Source: Acidimicrobiaceae bacterium (GTDB lineage: Bacteria; Actinomycetota; Acidimicrobiia; Acidimicrobiales; RAAP-2). From it: a stretch of DNA of 14,536 nt. Shown one piece after another: positions 7,177-14,390 of this stretch. Numbering within the stretch: position 1 is the stretch's first letter; each line of letters opens with the position of its first letter. The stretch spans positions 387-14,922 of the forward strand of contig PLCI01000050.1 in the NCBI GenBank assembly GCA_003135595.1, in the 5' to 3' direction. The notes beneath the pieces were generated by a model. It was not told the DNA's origin. It ran no database searches and was given only the letters and a program-made list of their open reading frames with translations. Made by a program: the position numbers and the translations under genes.

Positions 7177-7767
7177 CTAGGACGTCATCCCGCCGAGTCC
7201 GACGAGGCCCCTCGCAAGTTCGATCTCGCCCATGTGGCGAAGACCGTGCTGGTACAGCCAGCACTCGAAGCCGTCGAGCGCGGTCACGCCGTCAGGGCCC
7301 GCGCACCTCGCGCTGAACGTCGAGGCGATGACGTCGGGGAACGGGCGGGGTATCACGACGCGCCGGAGCGCCTCTGGCTCGATCGATGCCAGGTGCTGCT
7401 CGGTCCGCTCGAAGACCGCGCGCTGGTAGGCCTTGAACGCGTCGTAGTCACCGATGCGCTGCTGTTCCATCTCGTCGACCGTTCGCTCCTTGCCGTGGTC
7501 GTCGATCGCCATCTCGACGGTCGCCCGCCACGACTCGTCCCAGACGGGCGGGATGCTGGTCAGCACGAAGAACGACGCGTCGTGCATGTTGGTGTAGTGG
7601 AAGAGCGAGAAGGCGATCGGCAGCACCCCAGGTCGCTCGAAGTGGTTCACGTGCTCGAGCTCCATCGAGTCGACGGCCTGGTAGTACAGCGAGTGCATCG
7701 CGGCCATGCGGCGGCGCAGGGAGTCCACGAGCAGGTCCGCGTCGTCGAGTCGCGCGCTTGCCATCAC
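7177..7767 (-). CDS. DinB-superfamily putative metalloprotein (196 aa)
   Basis: A four-helix-bundle protein of the DinB/YfiT/mycothiol-dependent enzyme superfamily, small cytoplasmic proteins that usually hold a divalent metal by three histidines and in several cases act as thiol-dependent transferases. The probable metal ligands are His57 or His62 in SLFHYTNMHDASFF and His174 plus His178 in WLYQHGLRHMGEIELARGL; the last block is the typical C-terminal helix signature. The start is probably GTG 7767, whose first bases overlap the upstream oxidoreductase stop by 4 nt; GAGG lies 7 nt before it. ATG 7764 (TGATG junction) is possible. Overlap with the LLM oxidoreductase gene implies co-translation and perhaps a shared pathway. 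The exact reaction is unknown. Confidence 0.82.
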   Translation of the reverse strand: MMASARLDDADLLVDSLRRRMAAMHSLYYQAVDSMELEHVNHFERPGVLPIAFSLFHYTNMHDASFFVLTSIPPVWDESWRATVEMAIDDHGKERTVDEMEQQRIGDYDAFKAYQRAVFERTEQHLASIEPEALRRVVIPRPFPDVIASTFSARCAGPDGVTALDGFECWLYQHGLRHMGEIELARGLVGLGGMTS

Positions 7768-8621
7768 AGCACCGCCTCAGCGACTCGCCCGAGCGCGTCG
7801 AGGTGATCCTCCACGGTCTTGAGGCCTGCTCCCATCGTGTTGATCGCGACGTGCGTCGCGCCAACCGTCCGCCACTTGTCGAACTGAACGCCGACGTTGT
7901 CCACGTCACCACGCCAGTCCACCCGACCTTGCATGCCGATCGAGGCGGGGTCCCGATTCGCCTCGCGCGCCCCGGCCCGGACGAGTCCGAGCGCGAGGTC
8001 CAGCTTCGGTCCTGGCTGCATGAGTGGGAACCACCCGTCGCCGAGGCGCCCGATGCGCCGGTACGCCGGCTCGGAGGTCGCGCCGAACCAGATGGGGATC
8101 GGCTGCTGCAGCGGCATGGGGGAGAGCCCCGCCCCGGTGACCGTGTCGAACTCGCCGGCGTGGGTCACTGAGCGCGTGGACCACAGGCGGCGCAGGAGGT
8201 CGACCTGCTCTTCGATGCGTCGCCCCCTCGTCGAGAAGTCCTGGCCAAGGGCCTCGTACTCGACGTGGTTCCAGCCGATCCCTATGCCGAGCCGGAACGT
8301 CCCGTTGGTGAGCAGGTCGACCTCGGCGGCCTGCTTCGCGACGAGCGCGGTCTGGCGCTGGGGCAGGATGACGATGCCAGAGACGCACGCGAGCGACGTG
8401 CAGCCGGCGATGAAGCCGAAGAGCACGAACGGCTCGTGGAAGTTGGTGTCGATGTCATAGGGGCCGTCCCAGCCCTTGTGCACGGCAGGATCGGCGCCCA
8501 CCACGTGGTCGTAGGCAAGGACATGGTCGTAGCCGAGCGTCTCGACCTCGTGCGCGTAGGTGCGCAGTGACGCCGCCGTGGCGCCGATCTCGGTTTGGGG
8601 AAGCACGACTCCGACCTGCAC
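7764..8621 (-). CDS. LLM-class flavin oxidoreductase, probably F420-dependent
   Basis: A 285-residue TIM-barrel protein of the luciferase-like monooxygenase class. In actinobacteria, members like this mostly use coenzyme F420, reducing or oxidising small organic substrates. Diagnostic parts are the N-terminal strand MQVGVVLPQTEIGA, GYDHVLAYDHV, the central block ILPQRQTALVAKQAAEVD with LGIGIGWNHVEYEALG (about 85-126), and IPIWFGATSEPAYRRIGRLGDGWFP. These match the family with a conserved probable-F420 annotation; the choice of F420 over FMN is inference. I chose GTG 8621 because AGAGGGGG stands just upstream at good SD spacing and the protein then begins exactly with the family's first strand. 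The frame stays open for hundreds of codons further upstream, but that is antisense to the sulfatase. The stop overlaps the DinB gene start by 4 nt. Confidence 0.9.
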   Translation of the reverse strand: MQVGVVLPQTEIGATAASLRTYAHEVETLGYDHVLAYDHVVGADPAVHKGWDGPYDIDTNFHEPFVLFGFIAGCTSLACVSGIVILPQRQTALVAKQAAEVDLLTNGTFRLGIGIGWNHVEYEALGQDFSTRGRRIEEQVDLLRRLWSTRSVTHAGEFDTVTGAGLSPMPLQQPIPIWFGATSEPAYRRIGRLGDGWFPLMQPGPKLDLALGLVRAGAREANRDPASIGMQGRVDWRGDVDNVGVQFDKWRTVGATHVAINTMGAGLKTVEDHLDALGRVAEAVL

Positions 8622-8664
8622 GACACCCCCTCTGCGTGCCCGCCGGCGACGGGGACGGACACCG

Positions 8665-8670
8665 ACAGTA
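8665..8670 (-). promoter_or_regulatory. Candidate -10 for the LLM oxidoreductase operon
   Basis: TACTGT (TANNNT) on the minus strand would give transcription from about 8658 and a 37-nt leader containing the AGAGGGGG ribosome site. No good -35 is visible, so this is tentative. Confidence 0.3.
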
Positions 8671-8677
8671 TCGACCT

Positions 8678-8703
8678 TGCGGACCGCACGTACTCGACTC
8701 GAG
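8678..8703. promoter_or_regulatory. Two short perfect palindromes in the divergent intergenic region
   Basis: TGCGG-A-CCGCA (8678-8688) and CTCGA-C-TCGAG (8693-8703) are both 5-1-5 perfect palindromes with centres 15 bp apart. They lie between the start codons of the oxidoreductase and the sulfatase. They could be operator half-sites for a shared regulator; the arms differ in sequence, so this may be chance in GC-rich DNA. Confidence 0.25.
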
Positions 8704-8783
8704 CAGCGGCGATCGGTCGGACTGGTGCCACAATCTCGGGGCGGTGCAGGGCCAGTGGCGCCGGGCACCGGTGAGGAGGCCTT

Positions 8784-11045
8784 GTGACGAGTGCCCACGA
8801 CTTCGACGGCGTCATCGGCCGGACCGTGGCCGAGTCCACGCCTTCCTGGCCGACGCCCAAGCGCCCGCGAGCAGGGGCGCCCAACGTCGTCGTCGTGCTC
8901 ATCGACGACCTCGGGTTCTCGCACTTCGGCTGCTACGGCTCCACGCTCGCGACGCCCACCATCGACAGGCTCGCGGCAAATGGCCTGCGGTACACGAACT
9001 TCCACGTGACCCCGCTGTGCTCGCCGACCCGTGCGGCGCTCCTCACGGGACGCAACCACCACGAGGTCGGCATGCGCTCCGTGTCGAACTTCAACACGGG
9101 CTTCCCCAACATGCGCGGCGAGGTCTCGACCAGCGCCGCCACGATGGCCGAGGTGCTCTCCGCCGAGGGCTACGCGACGTTCGCCGTTGGCAAGTGGCAC
9201 CTGTGCGCGATGGAGAACGCCTCGGCCGCCGGCCCCTTCGACCAGTGGCCGTGCCAGCGCGGCTTCGACCGCTACTACGGCTTCCTCGACGGGGAGACCG
9301 ACCAGTTCTCCCCGGACCTGGTCGCCGACAACCACCGCGTCGAGCCGCCCCGGCGAGCTGAGGACGGCTACCACCTGAGCGAGGACCTGGTCGACAGGGC
9401 CGTCGCGATGGTCCGCGACACCACGTCGATCCGTCCCGACCGGCCGTTCTTCTTGTACTTCGCGTTCGGCGCCACCCATGCGCCCCATCAGGCGCCCACG
9501 TCCTACGTCGAGAAGTACCGCGGCGCCTTCGACGACGGCTGGGACGTCGCGCGCGACGCGTGGTTCGCGCGCCAGCAGGAGCTCGGTGTGATCCCCGAGG
9601 GCACCGCGCTCGCGCCACGCAATCCCGGCGTCGAGCCCTGGGACTCGCTCCCCGAGAACCATCGGCTGCTCGCCGCACGGCTCCAGGAGGCGTACGCGGG
9701 TTTCCTCGAGCACACCGACTTCCAGATCGGGCGGCTGGTCGATGAGCTCGCGGCCATTGACCAGCTCGACAACACCGTGCTCATGGTCCTCTCGGACAAC
9801 GGCGCGAGCCAGGAGGGCGGGCCGTTCGGCGTGCTGCACGAGATGAAGTTCTTCAACTTCATCCTCGAGACGCCCGACGATGCCGTGGCGCGCCTCGACG
9901 ACATCGGCGGTCCGAGGAGCCACACGAACTACCCGTGGGGCTGGGCGCAGGCCGGCAACACCCCGTTCAAGTGGTACAAGCAGAACACGCACGAAGGCGG
10001 CGTCCACGTCCCGCTCGTCGTGCACTGGCCGACGGGCATCGCGGCGGCCGCTCGAGGCACGCTGCGCGACCAGTTCCACCACGTGAACGACCTCGCGCCG
10101 ACCGTCTACGAGCTTCTCGGCGTGACCGCCCCTGCGGAGTTCCGCGGCGTCCCCCAGATGCCCGTCACCGGCACGTCGATGCGCTACACGCTCGACGACC
10201 CCGCGGCGCCGTCGCGAAAGTCCGTCCAGTACTTCGAGATGATGGGCCACCGCGCCCTGTACCTCGACGGCTGGAAGGCCGTGACGCGCCACACGCCAGG
10301 TGTCGCCTTCGACGACGACACCTGGGAGCTGTACCACGTCGCCATCGACCGCTCGGAGTGCCACGACCTCGCGGGCGACGAGCCCGAGCGGCTCGCCGCC
10401 ATGGTCGAGCGCTGGTGGGCCGAGGCCGAGGACCACGGCGTCCTGCCGCTCGATGACCGGACGATCGAGCTGTTCGCGGCGCGCTTCGCCGACGGGACCG
10501 TGCACCGAGCGGATCGCCACTACACGTACTGGCCGCCGGTCTCGCCGCTCCCCGCCCAGGCGGGTCCGTCCATCGGCGGGCGCAGCTGGGACCTCGACGC
10601 GTCCGTCGATCGCCCGGCGGGCGCACAGGGCGTGCTGTTCGCCACCGGCACGGAGAACTCCGGCGTCAGCCTCTTCGTGCTCGATGACCGGCTGGTGTTC
10701 GACTACAACTTCTTCGGCGAGCATCACGTCGCGGTCTCTGACGTGCCCGTCCCCGTCGGGCAGGGCGTCCTCGGGGTGCGATTCCGGCGCACGGGCACCG
10801 GCGGCACCGCGTCGGTCGTGATCGACGGCGCGCCGCGCGGCACCGTGGAGATCCCGACCGTCATGCGCGTGATCTCGAGCGTTGGCGCGTCGATCGGGTT
10901 CGACCACGGCTCGGCAGTGAGCGAGCGCTACGAGGCGCCGTTCGCCTTCGAGGGCGTCCTGGAACGACTCGACATCCAGCTCGTCACGCCTCGGCCCGAC
11001 GACGCGGCAGCCTCCGAGGCGCTGTCGATCATGTCGCGCCAGTAG
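8784..11045 (+). CDS. Type I (formylglycine) arylsulfatase, 753 aa
   Basis: A sulfatase that hydrolyses sulfate esters. It carries the CSPTR signature (Cys79, Arg83), whose Cys is converted to formylglycine by a separate maturase. Other active-site residues are visible: Asp41-Asp42 in LIDDLG, Lys137 and His139 in GKWHL, His232 in ATHAPH, Asp338-Asn339 in LSDNG, and a Lys in FKWYKQNTHEGG (396 or 400). No signal peptide or membrane segment is present, so it acts in the cytoplasm. The catalytic domain fills about 30-560. A beta-rich C-terminal domain (about 595-735, with FATGTENSGVSLFVLDDR) follows, as in the long mycobacterial AtsA/AtsD-type enzymes. Start GTG 8784 is set by GAGGAGG 4 nt upstream. 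No formylglycine-generating enzyme is in the window. The substrate, whether aryl or steroid sulfate, is unknown. Confidence 0.94.
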   Translation: MTSAHDFDGVIGRTVAESTPSWPTPKRPRAGAPNVVVVLIDDLGFSHFGCYGSTLATPTIDRLAANGLRYTNFHVTPLCSPTRAALLTGRNHHEVGMRSVSNFNTGFPNMRGEVSTSAATMAEVLSAEGYATFAVGKWHLCAMENASAAGPFDQWPCQRGFDRYYGFLDGETDQFSPDLVADNHRVEPPRRAEDGYHLSEDLVDRAVAMVRDTTSIRPDRPFFLYFAFGATHAPHQAPTSYVEKYRGAFDDGWDVARDAWFARQQELGVIPEGTALAPRNPGVEPWDSLPENHRLLAARLQEAYAGFLEHTDFQIGRLVDELAAIDQLDNTVLMVLSDNGASQEGGPFGVLHEMKFFNFILETPDDAVARLDDIGGPRSHTNYPWGWAQAGNTPFKWYKQNTHEGGVHVPLVVHWPTGIAAAARGTLRDQFHHVNDLAPTVYELLGVTAPAEFRGVPQMPVTGTSMRYTLDDPAAPSRKSVQYFEMMGHRALYLDGWKAVTRHTPGVAFDDDTWELYHVAIDRSECHDLAGDEPERLAAMVERWWAEAEDHGVLPLDDRTIELFAARFADGTVHRADRHYTYWPPVSPLPAQAGPSIGGRSWDLDASVDRPAGAQGVLFATGTENSGVSLFVLDDRLVFDYNFFGEHHVAVSDVPVPVGQGVLGVRFRRTGTGGTASVVIDGAPRGTVEIPTVMRVISSVGASIGFDHGSAVSERYEAPFAFEGVLERLDIQLVTPRPDDAAASEALSIMSRQ

Positions 11046-11075
11046 CAAGTCGCGAGCATCGAGCCCTCGGCCACC

Positions 11076-11081
11076 TAACCT
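11076..11081 (+). promoter_or_regulatory. Candidate -10 element for a leaderless lipoprotein transcript
   Basis: TAACCT stands 8 nt before the GTG start of the DUF3048 gene and there is no SD between them. This is the arrangement of leaderless actinobacterial genes. It sits only 31 bp after the sulfatase stop, so the lipoprotein may be transcribed separately from the sulfatase. Confidence 0.5.
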
Positions 11082-11089
11082 GCCCTTCC

Positions 11090-12181
11090 GTGTTGTCTCG
11101 TCACCTGCTCGGTCGTCGCGCCGCGAGCTGCTCGGCCTTCGTCGCCGGCGCGGCGCTGCTCGTCGCCTGCGGGTCCCCGATGTCCTCTTCCAGCCCGACG
11201 ACCACGACGACGCAGCCCGTCGTGCTGTGCCCGCTCACCGGGACGCCTGCGCCAGGCGGCGCCATCCCCGAGCGGCCCGCCCTCGTGATGAAGGTGGACA
11301 ACTACGGACTCGGACCAGCCCCGAACGGTGCGCGTCCCCAGAGCGGGCTGGACGCAGCCGACGTGATCTTCGAAGAGCAGGTCGAGGGCTCGATCACGAG
11401 GTATGCCGCGGTGTTCCAGTGTCGCCAGGCGCCCGGCCTCGTGGGCCCGATCCGCTCGGCCCGCGTGATCGACATCGGGATCCTCTCGGAGCTCGACTCG
11501 CCCTTGCTCGTGCACGTCGGCGGGATCGTCCCGGTCATCAACCGCATTGACGCCTCGACGATCAGGAACGTCGACCTCGGCTCCTTCGCCAATCTCGACG
11601 TGTACCCGCCGGGACGCAACGCGCCCTACGACACCTATACCCACACGTCGTGGGTCTGGGCCCAGTACAAGTCGCGCAACACGCCGCCGGCGCCGATCTT
11701 CACGTACTCGAAGTTCCCCCATGGCGGCCGCCCGGCCACCCAGATCCACCTCGACTGGTCGTACACCTCTGACATCTACTGGCGCTGGTCCAAGCAGAGC
11801 GGAGCCTGGAAGCGGTACTACAACGTCGCGAGCGCAGGCACGCCGGTCATCGAGCCCGACGTGCTCGCGAACGGCGTGCAGAACCAGGTCCAGAACGTCG
11901 TGGTCCAGGTCGTCCACATCACCTACGGGCCGTGGCTCGAGAACTTCCAGGGCGGCCTGGAAGTGCGGGCCAAGATCGCCGACAACTCCGGGCGGGCCTA
12001 CATCTTCCGCAACGGCCGGATGATCGCCGGCAGGTGGACGCACAGGTCGCTCACGAGCCGGACGATCTTCACCGACGCCGCGGGGAAGGTCATCACGCTC
12101 GAACCCGGTCGGACCTGGGTCGAGATCTTCCCTGACATCGACCCCGTCTCGGTCACGTTCCCAGCGCCACGTCGGCGTTGA
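11090..12181 (+). CDS. DUF3048 (YerB-like) lipoprotein
   Basis: A 363-residue exported lipoprotein. The N-terminus has Arg residues, a hydrophobic stretch (SAFVAGAALLVAC) and lipobox LVAC with the lipidated Cys27, followed by a Ser/Thr-rich linker (SSSSPTTTTTQ). The remainder matches the two-part DUF3048 domain: RPALVMKVDN, ARPQSGLDAADVIFEEQVEG and ITRYAAVFQ, then VGPIRSARVIDIGIL and LLVHVGG. The second half contains RPATQIHLDWSY and WRWSKQSGAWKRYYN, ending with GRTWVEIFPD. The family is related to B. subtilis YerB and has no established reaction; it acts outside the membrane, possibly on the cell envelope. The start is GTG 11090, chosen because the signal peptide begins here. No SD is present, but TAACCT lies 8 nt upstream. 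Confidence 0.9.
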   Translation: MLSRHLLGRRAASCSAFVAGAALLVACGSPMSSSSPTTTTTQPVVLCPLTGTPAPGGAIPERPALVMKVDNYGLGPAPNGARPQSGLDAADVIFEEQVEGSITRYAAVFQCRQAPGLVGPIRSARVIDIGILSELDSPLLVHVGGIVPVINRIDASTIRNVDLGSFANLDVYPPGRNAPYDTYTHTSWVWAQYKSRNTPPAPIFTYSKFPHGGRPATQIHLDWSYTSDIYWRWSKQSGAWKRYYNVASAGTPVIEPDVLANGVQNQVQNVVVQVVHITYGPWLENFQGGLEVRAKIADNSGRAYIFRNGRMIAGRWTHRSLTSRTIFTDAAGKVITLEPGRTWVEIFPDIDPVSVTFPAPRRR

Positions 12182-12214
12182 CCTCCCCCATCTGCGCGGG
12201 GCGAATCGGACCGG

Positions 12215-12244
12215 TACGCTCGCGAGGACGCAGAGCTCAGGGGG
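12215..12244 (+). promoter_or_regulatory. Candidate -10 and strong ribosome site of the small membrane gene
   Basis: TACGCT (12215-12220) is a TANNNT hexamer, and AGGGGG (12239-12244) lies 4 nt before GTG 12249, which fixes that start. No -35 is evident; read-through from the lipoprotein gene 67 nt upstream is equally possible. Confidence 0.35.
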
Positions 12245-12248
12245 CAGC

Positions 12249-12812
12249 GTGGACGAGCAAGCGGACCACGAGCACCCAGAGACCGCCGACGAGGGCAGCG
12301 CCTGGGTGCCCGACGTCGCGCCCCACGATCCGGCGCTCGCCGGAACCGCGACGGCCCACGCGGGGCTGAGCCCCGCGCCCAGGTCCGTCTCGATGCAGGT
12401 CGTCATCGGCATCGGCCTCTTGGTCCTGGCGGCCCTCCAGGGAGTCGGATCGTTCCTCGCGTGGTTCACCTTCTCGATACAGGGCCAGTCGGTGTCTCTG
12501 AAGGGCATCGAGAGAGGTTTCGGGTTCGGGTGGATGACGCTCGTGCTCGCCATCATCATTGTGGTCGTCATCGTCACCGATCTCGTGCAGCCGTCCGTCG
12601 CACTCAAGGCCGTGACCGCGGCATTGTTCGCGGCGTCAGGCGTCGTCGCCACGTACGAGGTGCTGCAGTTCTGCGCGTTTCCGTATCCCGGCCAGGCACC
12701 GGGCTCCGTTACGTGGGGGTCGGGCCTCGTCATGGCAGTCGCGGTCCTGGGGCTCGGGCTCGGGTCGCTGTCCGCGAAGCTCGCTCGGCCGTCGCAGCAC
12801 ACTGCTGCCTGA
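12249..12812 (+). CDS. Small four-helix membrane protein of unknown function
   Basis: A 187-residue protein. The first 48 residues are acidic and His/Pro/Ala-rich (DEQADHEHPETADEGSAW), probably a disordered cytoplasmic tail. Four membrane segments follow, at about 49-71 (VVIGIGLLVLAALQGVGSF), 94-112 (WMTLVLAIIIVVVIVTDLV), 117-137 (ALKAVTAALFAASGVVATYE) and 155-176 (SGLVMAVAVLGLGLGSL). A short loop after helix 1 reads FSIQGQSVSLKGIERGFGFG. I do not recognise a named family; small actinobacterial membrane proteins of this layout are common and mostly uncharacterised. Start GTG 12249 is supported by AGGGGG 4 nt upstream. It follows the DUF3048 lipoprotein by 67 nt in the same direction, so the two may be expressed together. 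The gene is convergent with the PadR-linked cluster. Confidence 0.75.
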   Translation: MDEQADHEHPETADEGSAWVPDVAPHDPALAGTATAHAGLSPAPRSVSMQVVIGIGLLVLAALQGVGSFLAWFTFSIQGQSVSLKGIERGFGFGWMTLVLAIIIVVVIVTDLVQPSVALKAVTAALFAASGVVATYEVLQFCAFPYPGQAPGSVTWGSGLVMAVAVLGLGLGSLSAKLARPSQHTAA

Positions 12813-12832
12813 CCACAGCCTGCCGCGGTCAG
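12809..12832. terminator. Hairpin between convergent genes
   Basis: CTGACC and GGTCAG form a perfect 6-bp stem around a 12-nt loop, starting over the stop codon of the membrane protein. It lies in the 168-bp gap between convergent genes, where a terminator is expected. It lacks a T-tract. The rest of the gap (to 12980) shows only a smaller CTGCC/GGCAG palindrome. Confidence 0.35.
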
Positions 12833-12980
12833 CCCGCAACGCGATCGGTGGGCCACGCTTGGGAGCTCGTCGCGAAGGCGCGGTCCGGGGTGACAGCCGC
12901 CAGGGAACACGACCTGAGCCCTTGGCCGAGCTGCCTGGCAGGAAGGCGACACTGATCGCTGGCGGACCGCGGCCTCGTCG

Positions 12981-13994
12981 CTACGCCGAGCGTCGCCTGG
13001 CCGCGCCGATGCCGCGCGAGACGGCCTGGCGCGCGCACAGGAGGGCGACTGCCATCACCACTGCCGCGGCGACGTCGATCGCCCCGACGTGGAAGAGGTT
13101 CGACGGGATGGAGCGCGGACGTGGCGTGCCGTCCGACAGCCACGCGATCGCACCGAGCAGGAAGGCCGTCATCGCGACCGAGGCGAGCTGGCCAACGCGG
13201 AGCTCGTAGCGCGACAGCCGTGCCGAGAGCTCGACGCGACGCAGCGTCGTCACCGAGCCGCAGGCCAGGGCCGCCATCGCGATCGGGCTCACCACCATCC
13301 AGGCGATCTCCGCCGCGGGGAACGACTGCAGGGCACCCGGATGAGCCCAGTACGACGTGATCGCGATGGTCGCGGCCCAGAGAAACGCCGCCACCCCGCC
13401 GGGCACGAGACCCTGCTGTGCCCAGTGGTGCCCGCCGGTGCCGGGCCAGCCGTTCTCGAATCGGCGCGCACCGACGATCAGGACCACGGTCGCCACCGAC
13501 GCGAGGGCTGTCGGCACCAGGACGCGCCACCGACCTGCGCCACGGGAGATCTGGACCACGACCGTGGCGACGATCGGCGCGACCGCGCACACGCCGAGCA
13601 CGGCCAGGGCGAGCACGGCGCCGCTCATGACGACGATGCCGACTGTGGTGCCAGGCGTGCGAGGCGACGTCCATTGCCAGCCCACGACGAGCTGGGACCA
13701 CACCGCGAGTCCCACGGCCAGGAAGGCGGCGAGCGACGCCGCAAGCCACGCGAGGCTGGAGCGCTCCTGGCTCGCGCCATCGCCGGGCATGCCCGCGAGG
13801 CCCGACTCGCTCGCGCGGGCGAGGGTGCCGCTCCACGCGATGTTCATGGCGCGACGCATCGACCGTGGCTGCTCGTCGATCTCGCGCTCGAGCAGCGCGC
13901 AGAACTCCTCGCCGTAGTGAGCGCGCCAGGACCTGGGGTACCAGGCGATGAGCCGACGGGCCCGCCGCGCGCTGCTGGCGCCTGTCGCGATCAC
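12981..13994 (-). CDS. PadR-coupled integral membrane protein with YPRSWR motif
   Basis: A 337-residue membrane protein directly after a PadR repressor gene. The cytoplasmic N-terminal part carries RRLIAWYPRSWRAHYGEEF and LLEREIDEQPRS, a motif I know from many actinobacterial membrane proteins encoded beside PadR regulators. About seven hydrophobic helices follow, for example SLAWLAASLAAFLAVGLAVW, GIVVMSGAVLALAVLGVCAV, AAFLWAATIAITSYW and GAIDVAAAVVMAVALLCARQ. There is no ATP-binding motif and no known transporter signature. I chose GTG 13994 because GTGA overlaps the PadR stop by 4 nt; an upstream in-frame GTG at 14006 would add four residues. It is presumably repressed with padR and may act in envelope stress or export, but that is inference from the usual PadR partners. 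Confidence 0.8.
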   Translation of the reverse strand: MIATGASSARRARRLIAWYPRSWRAHYGEEFCALLEREIDEQPRSMRRAMNIAWSGTLARASESGLAGMPGDGASQERSSLAWLAASLAAFLAVGLAVWSQLVVGWQWTSPRTPGTTVGIVVMSGAVLALAVLGVCAVAPIVATVVVQISRGAGRWRVLVPTALASVATVVLIVGARRFENGWPGTGGHHWAQQGLVPGGVAAFLWAATIAITSYWAHPGALQSFPAAEIAWMVVSPIAMAALACGSVTTLRRVELSARLSRYELRVGQLASVAMTAFLLGAIAWLSDGTPRPRSIPSNLFHVGAIDVAAAVVMAVALLCARQAVSRGIGAARRRSA

Positions 13995-14350
13995 GTCGGG
14001 GCCCACCCCGCGTCGAGTCGGCGGAGCCCCTCGTCGGCGACCAGGCGCTGGGCGTCGAGGTGGATGCGCAGCGCGGCGGCACCCGCCGCGGTGAGACGAT
14101 AGGGACGTCGTCGGTCGTCGCTCGCCAACGCCTCGATGAAGCCCTGTCCCTCGAGACGCGCGAGCGCCTCGTAGAGCGTGCCGGGTGCCAGTCGCACTCC
14201 TGCCAGGGACTCGATGTCCTTGGTCAGCGCATAGCCGTGCTTGGCGCCGCCGGCAAGGCTCGAGAGAATGAGCGTCGCGGGACCGGCATAGCGACCGAAG
14301 GAGCCGAGCGGCGCCGCAGCGGGCTCCGAGGTCGTCGAGCGTCGCGCCAT
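13991..14350 (-). CDS. PadR-family transcriptional regulator
   Basis: A 119-residue winged-helix repressor. After a short Ala/Ser-rich N-terminus (MARRSTTSEPAAAPLG) the family core is clear: ATLILSSLAGGAKHGYALTK (helix 1 with the typical HGY), the recognition region LAPGTLYEALARLEGQGFIE, the wing SDDRRRPYRLTAAGAAAL, then a dimerisation helix ending at RLDAGWAPT. The short C-terminus is that of the small, PF03551-only members. PadR proteins bind DNA as dimers and often control their own operon with a membrane protein or exporter, released by small ligands. Start ATG 14350 is chosen over an upstream TTG (14386) because the longer form overlaps the preceding gene, and because a TANNNT hexamer lies 6 nt before the ATG. 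Its stop overlaps the membrane protein start, so the two are co-translated. Confidence 0.92.
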   Translation of the reverse strand: MARRSTTSEPAAAPLGSFGRYAGPATLILSSLAGGAKHGYALTKDIESLAGVRLAPGTLYEALARLEGQGFIEALASDDRRRPYRLTAAGAAALRIHLDAQRLVADEGLRRLDAGWAPT

Positions 14351-14356
14351 GCGGAC

Positions 14357-14390
14357 ACCATATATCGCCTCACGATCTATCGGCAACCAA
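14357..14390 (-). promoter_or_regulatory. Candidate padR promoter
   Basis: On the minus strand TTGGTT (14385-14390) is followed after 18 bp by GATATA (14361-14366). A TANNNT hexamer, TATGGT (14357-14362), lies 6 nt before ATG 14350, the arrangement of a leaderless start. The operator dyad overlaps this region. Confidence 0.45.
14360..14380. promoter_or_regulatory. Candidate PadR operator (21-bp imperfect inverted repeat)
   Basis: ATATATCG-CCTCA-CGATCTAT is an inverted repeat with 7 of 8 arm positions matching, centred 20 bp before the padR ATG. It is AT-rich in an otherwise GC-rich context and covers the -10/spacer region, as expected for autoregulation. It also covers the stop codon of the preceding truncated gene. 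Confidence 0.5.

Noticed and set aside
8622..11048. Minus-strand frame open for about 800 codons upstream of the LLM oxidoreductase
   Set aside because: It is exactly antisense to the sulfatase; GC-rich codon use on one strand removes stops on the other. The translation is rich in Arg, Val, Asp and Gly with no domain, and the LLM protein has a good GTG with SD at 8621.
11075..12952. Minus-strand frame of 625 codons
   Set aside because: Antisense to the DUF3048 lipoprotein and small membrane protein, both with recognisable features; the antisense translation shows no domain.
13089..14102. Plus-strand frame of 337 codons
   Set aside because: Antisense to the PadR-linked membrane protein; composition is Arg/Ala/Asp/His-rich with no recognisable family.
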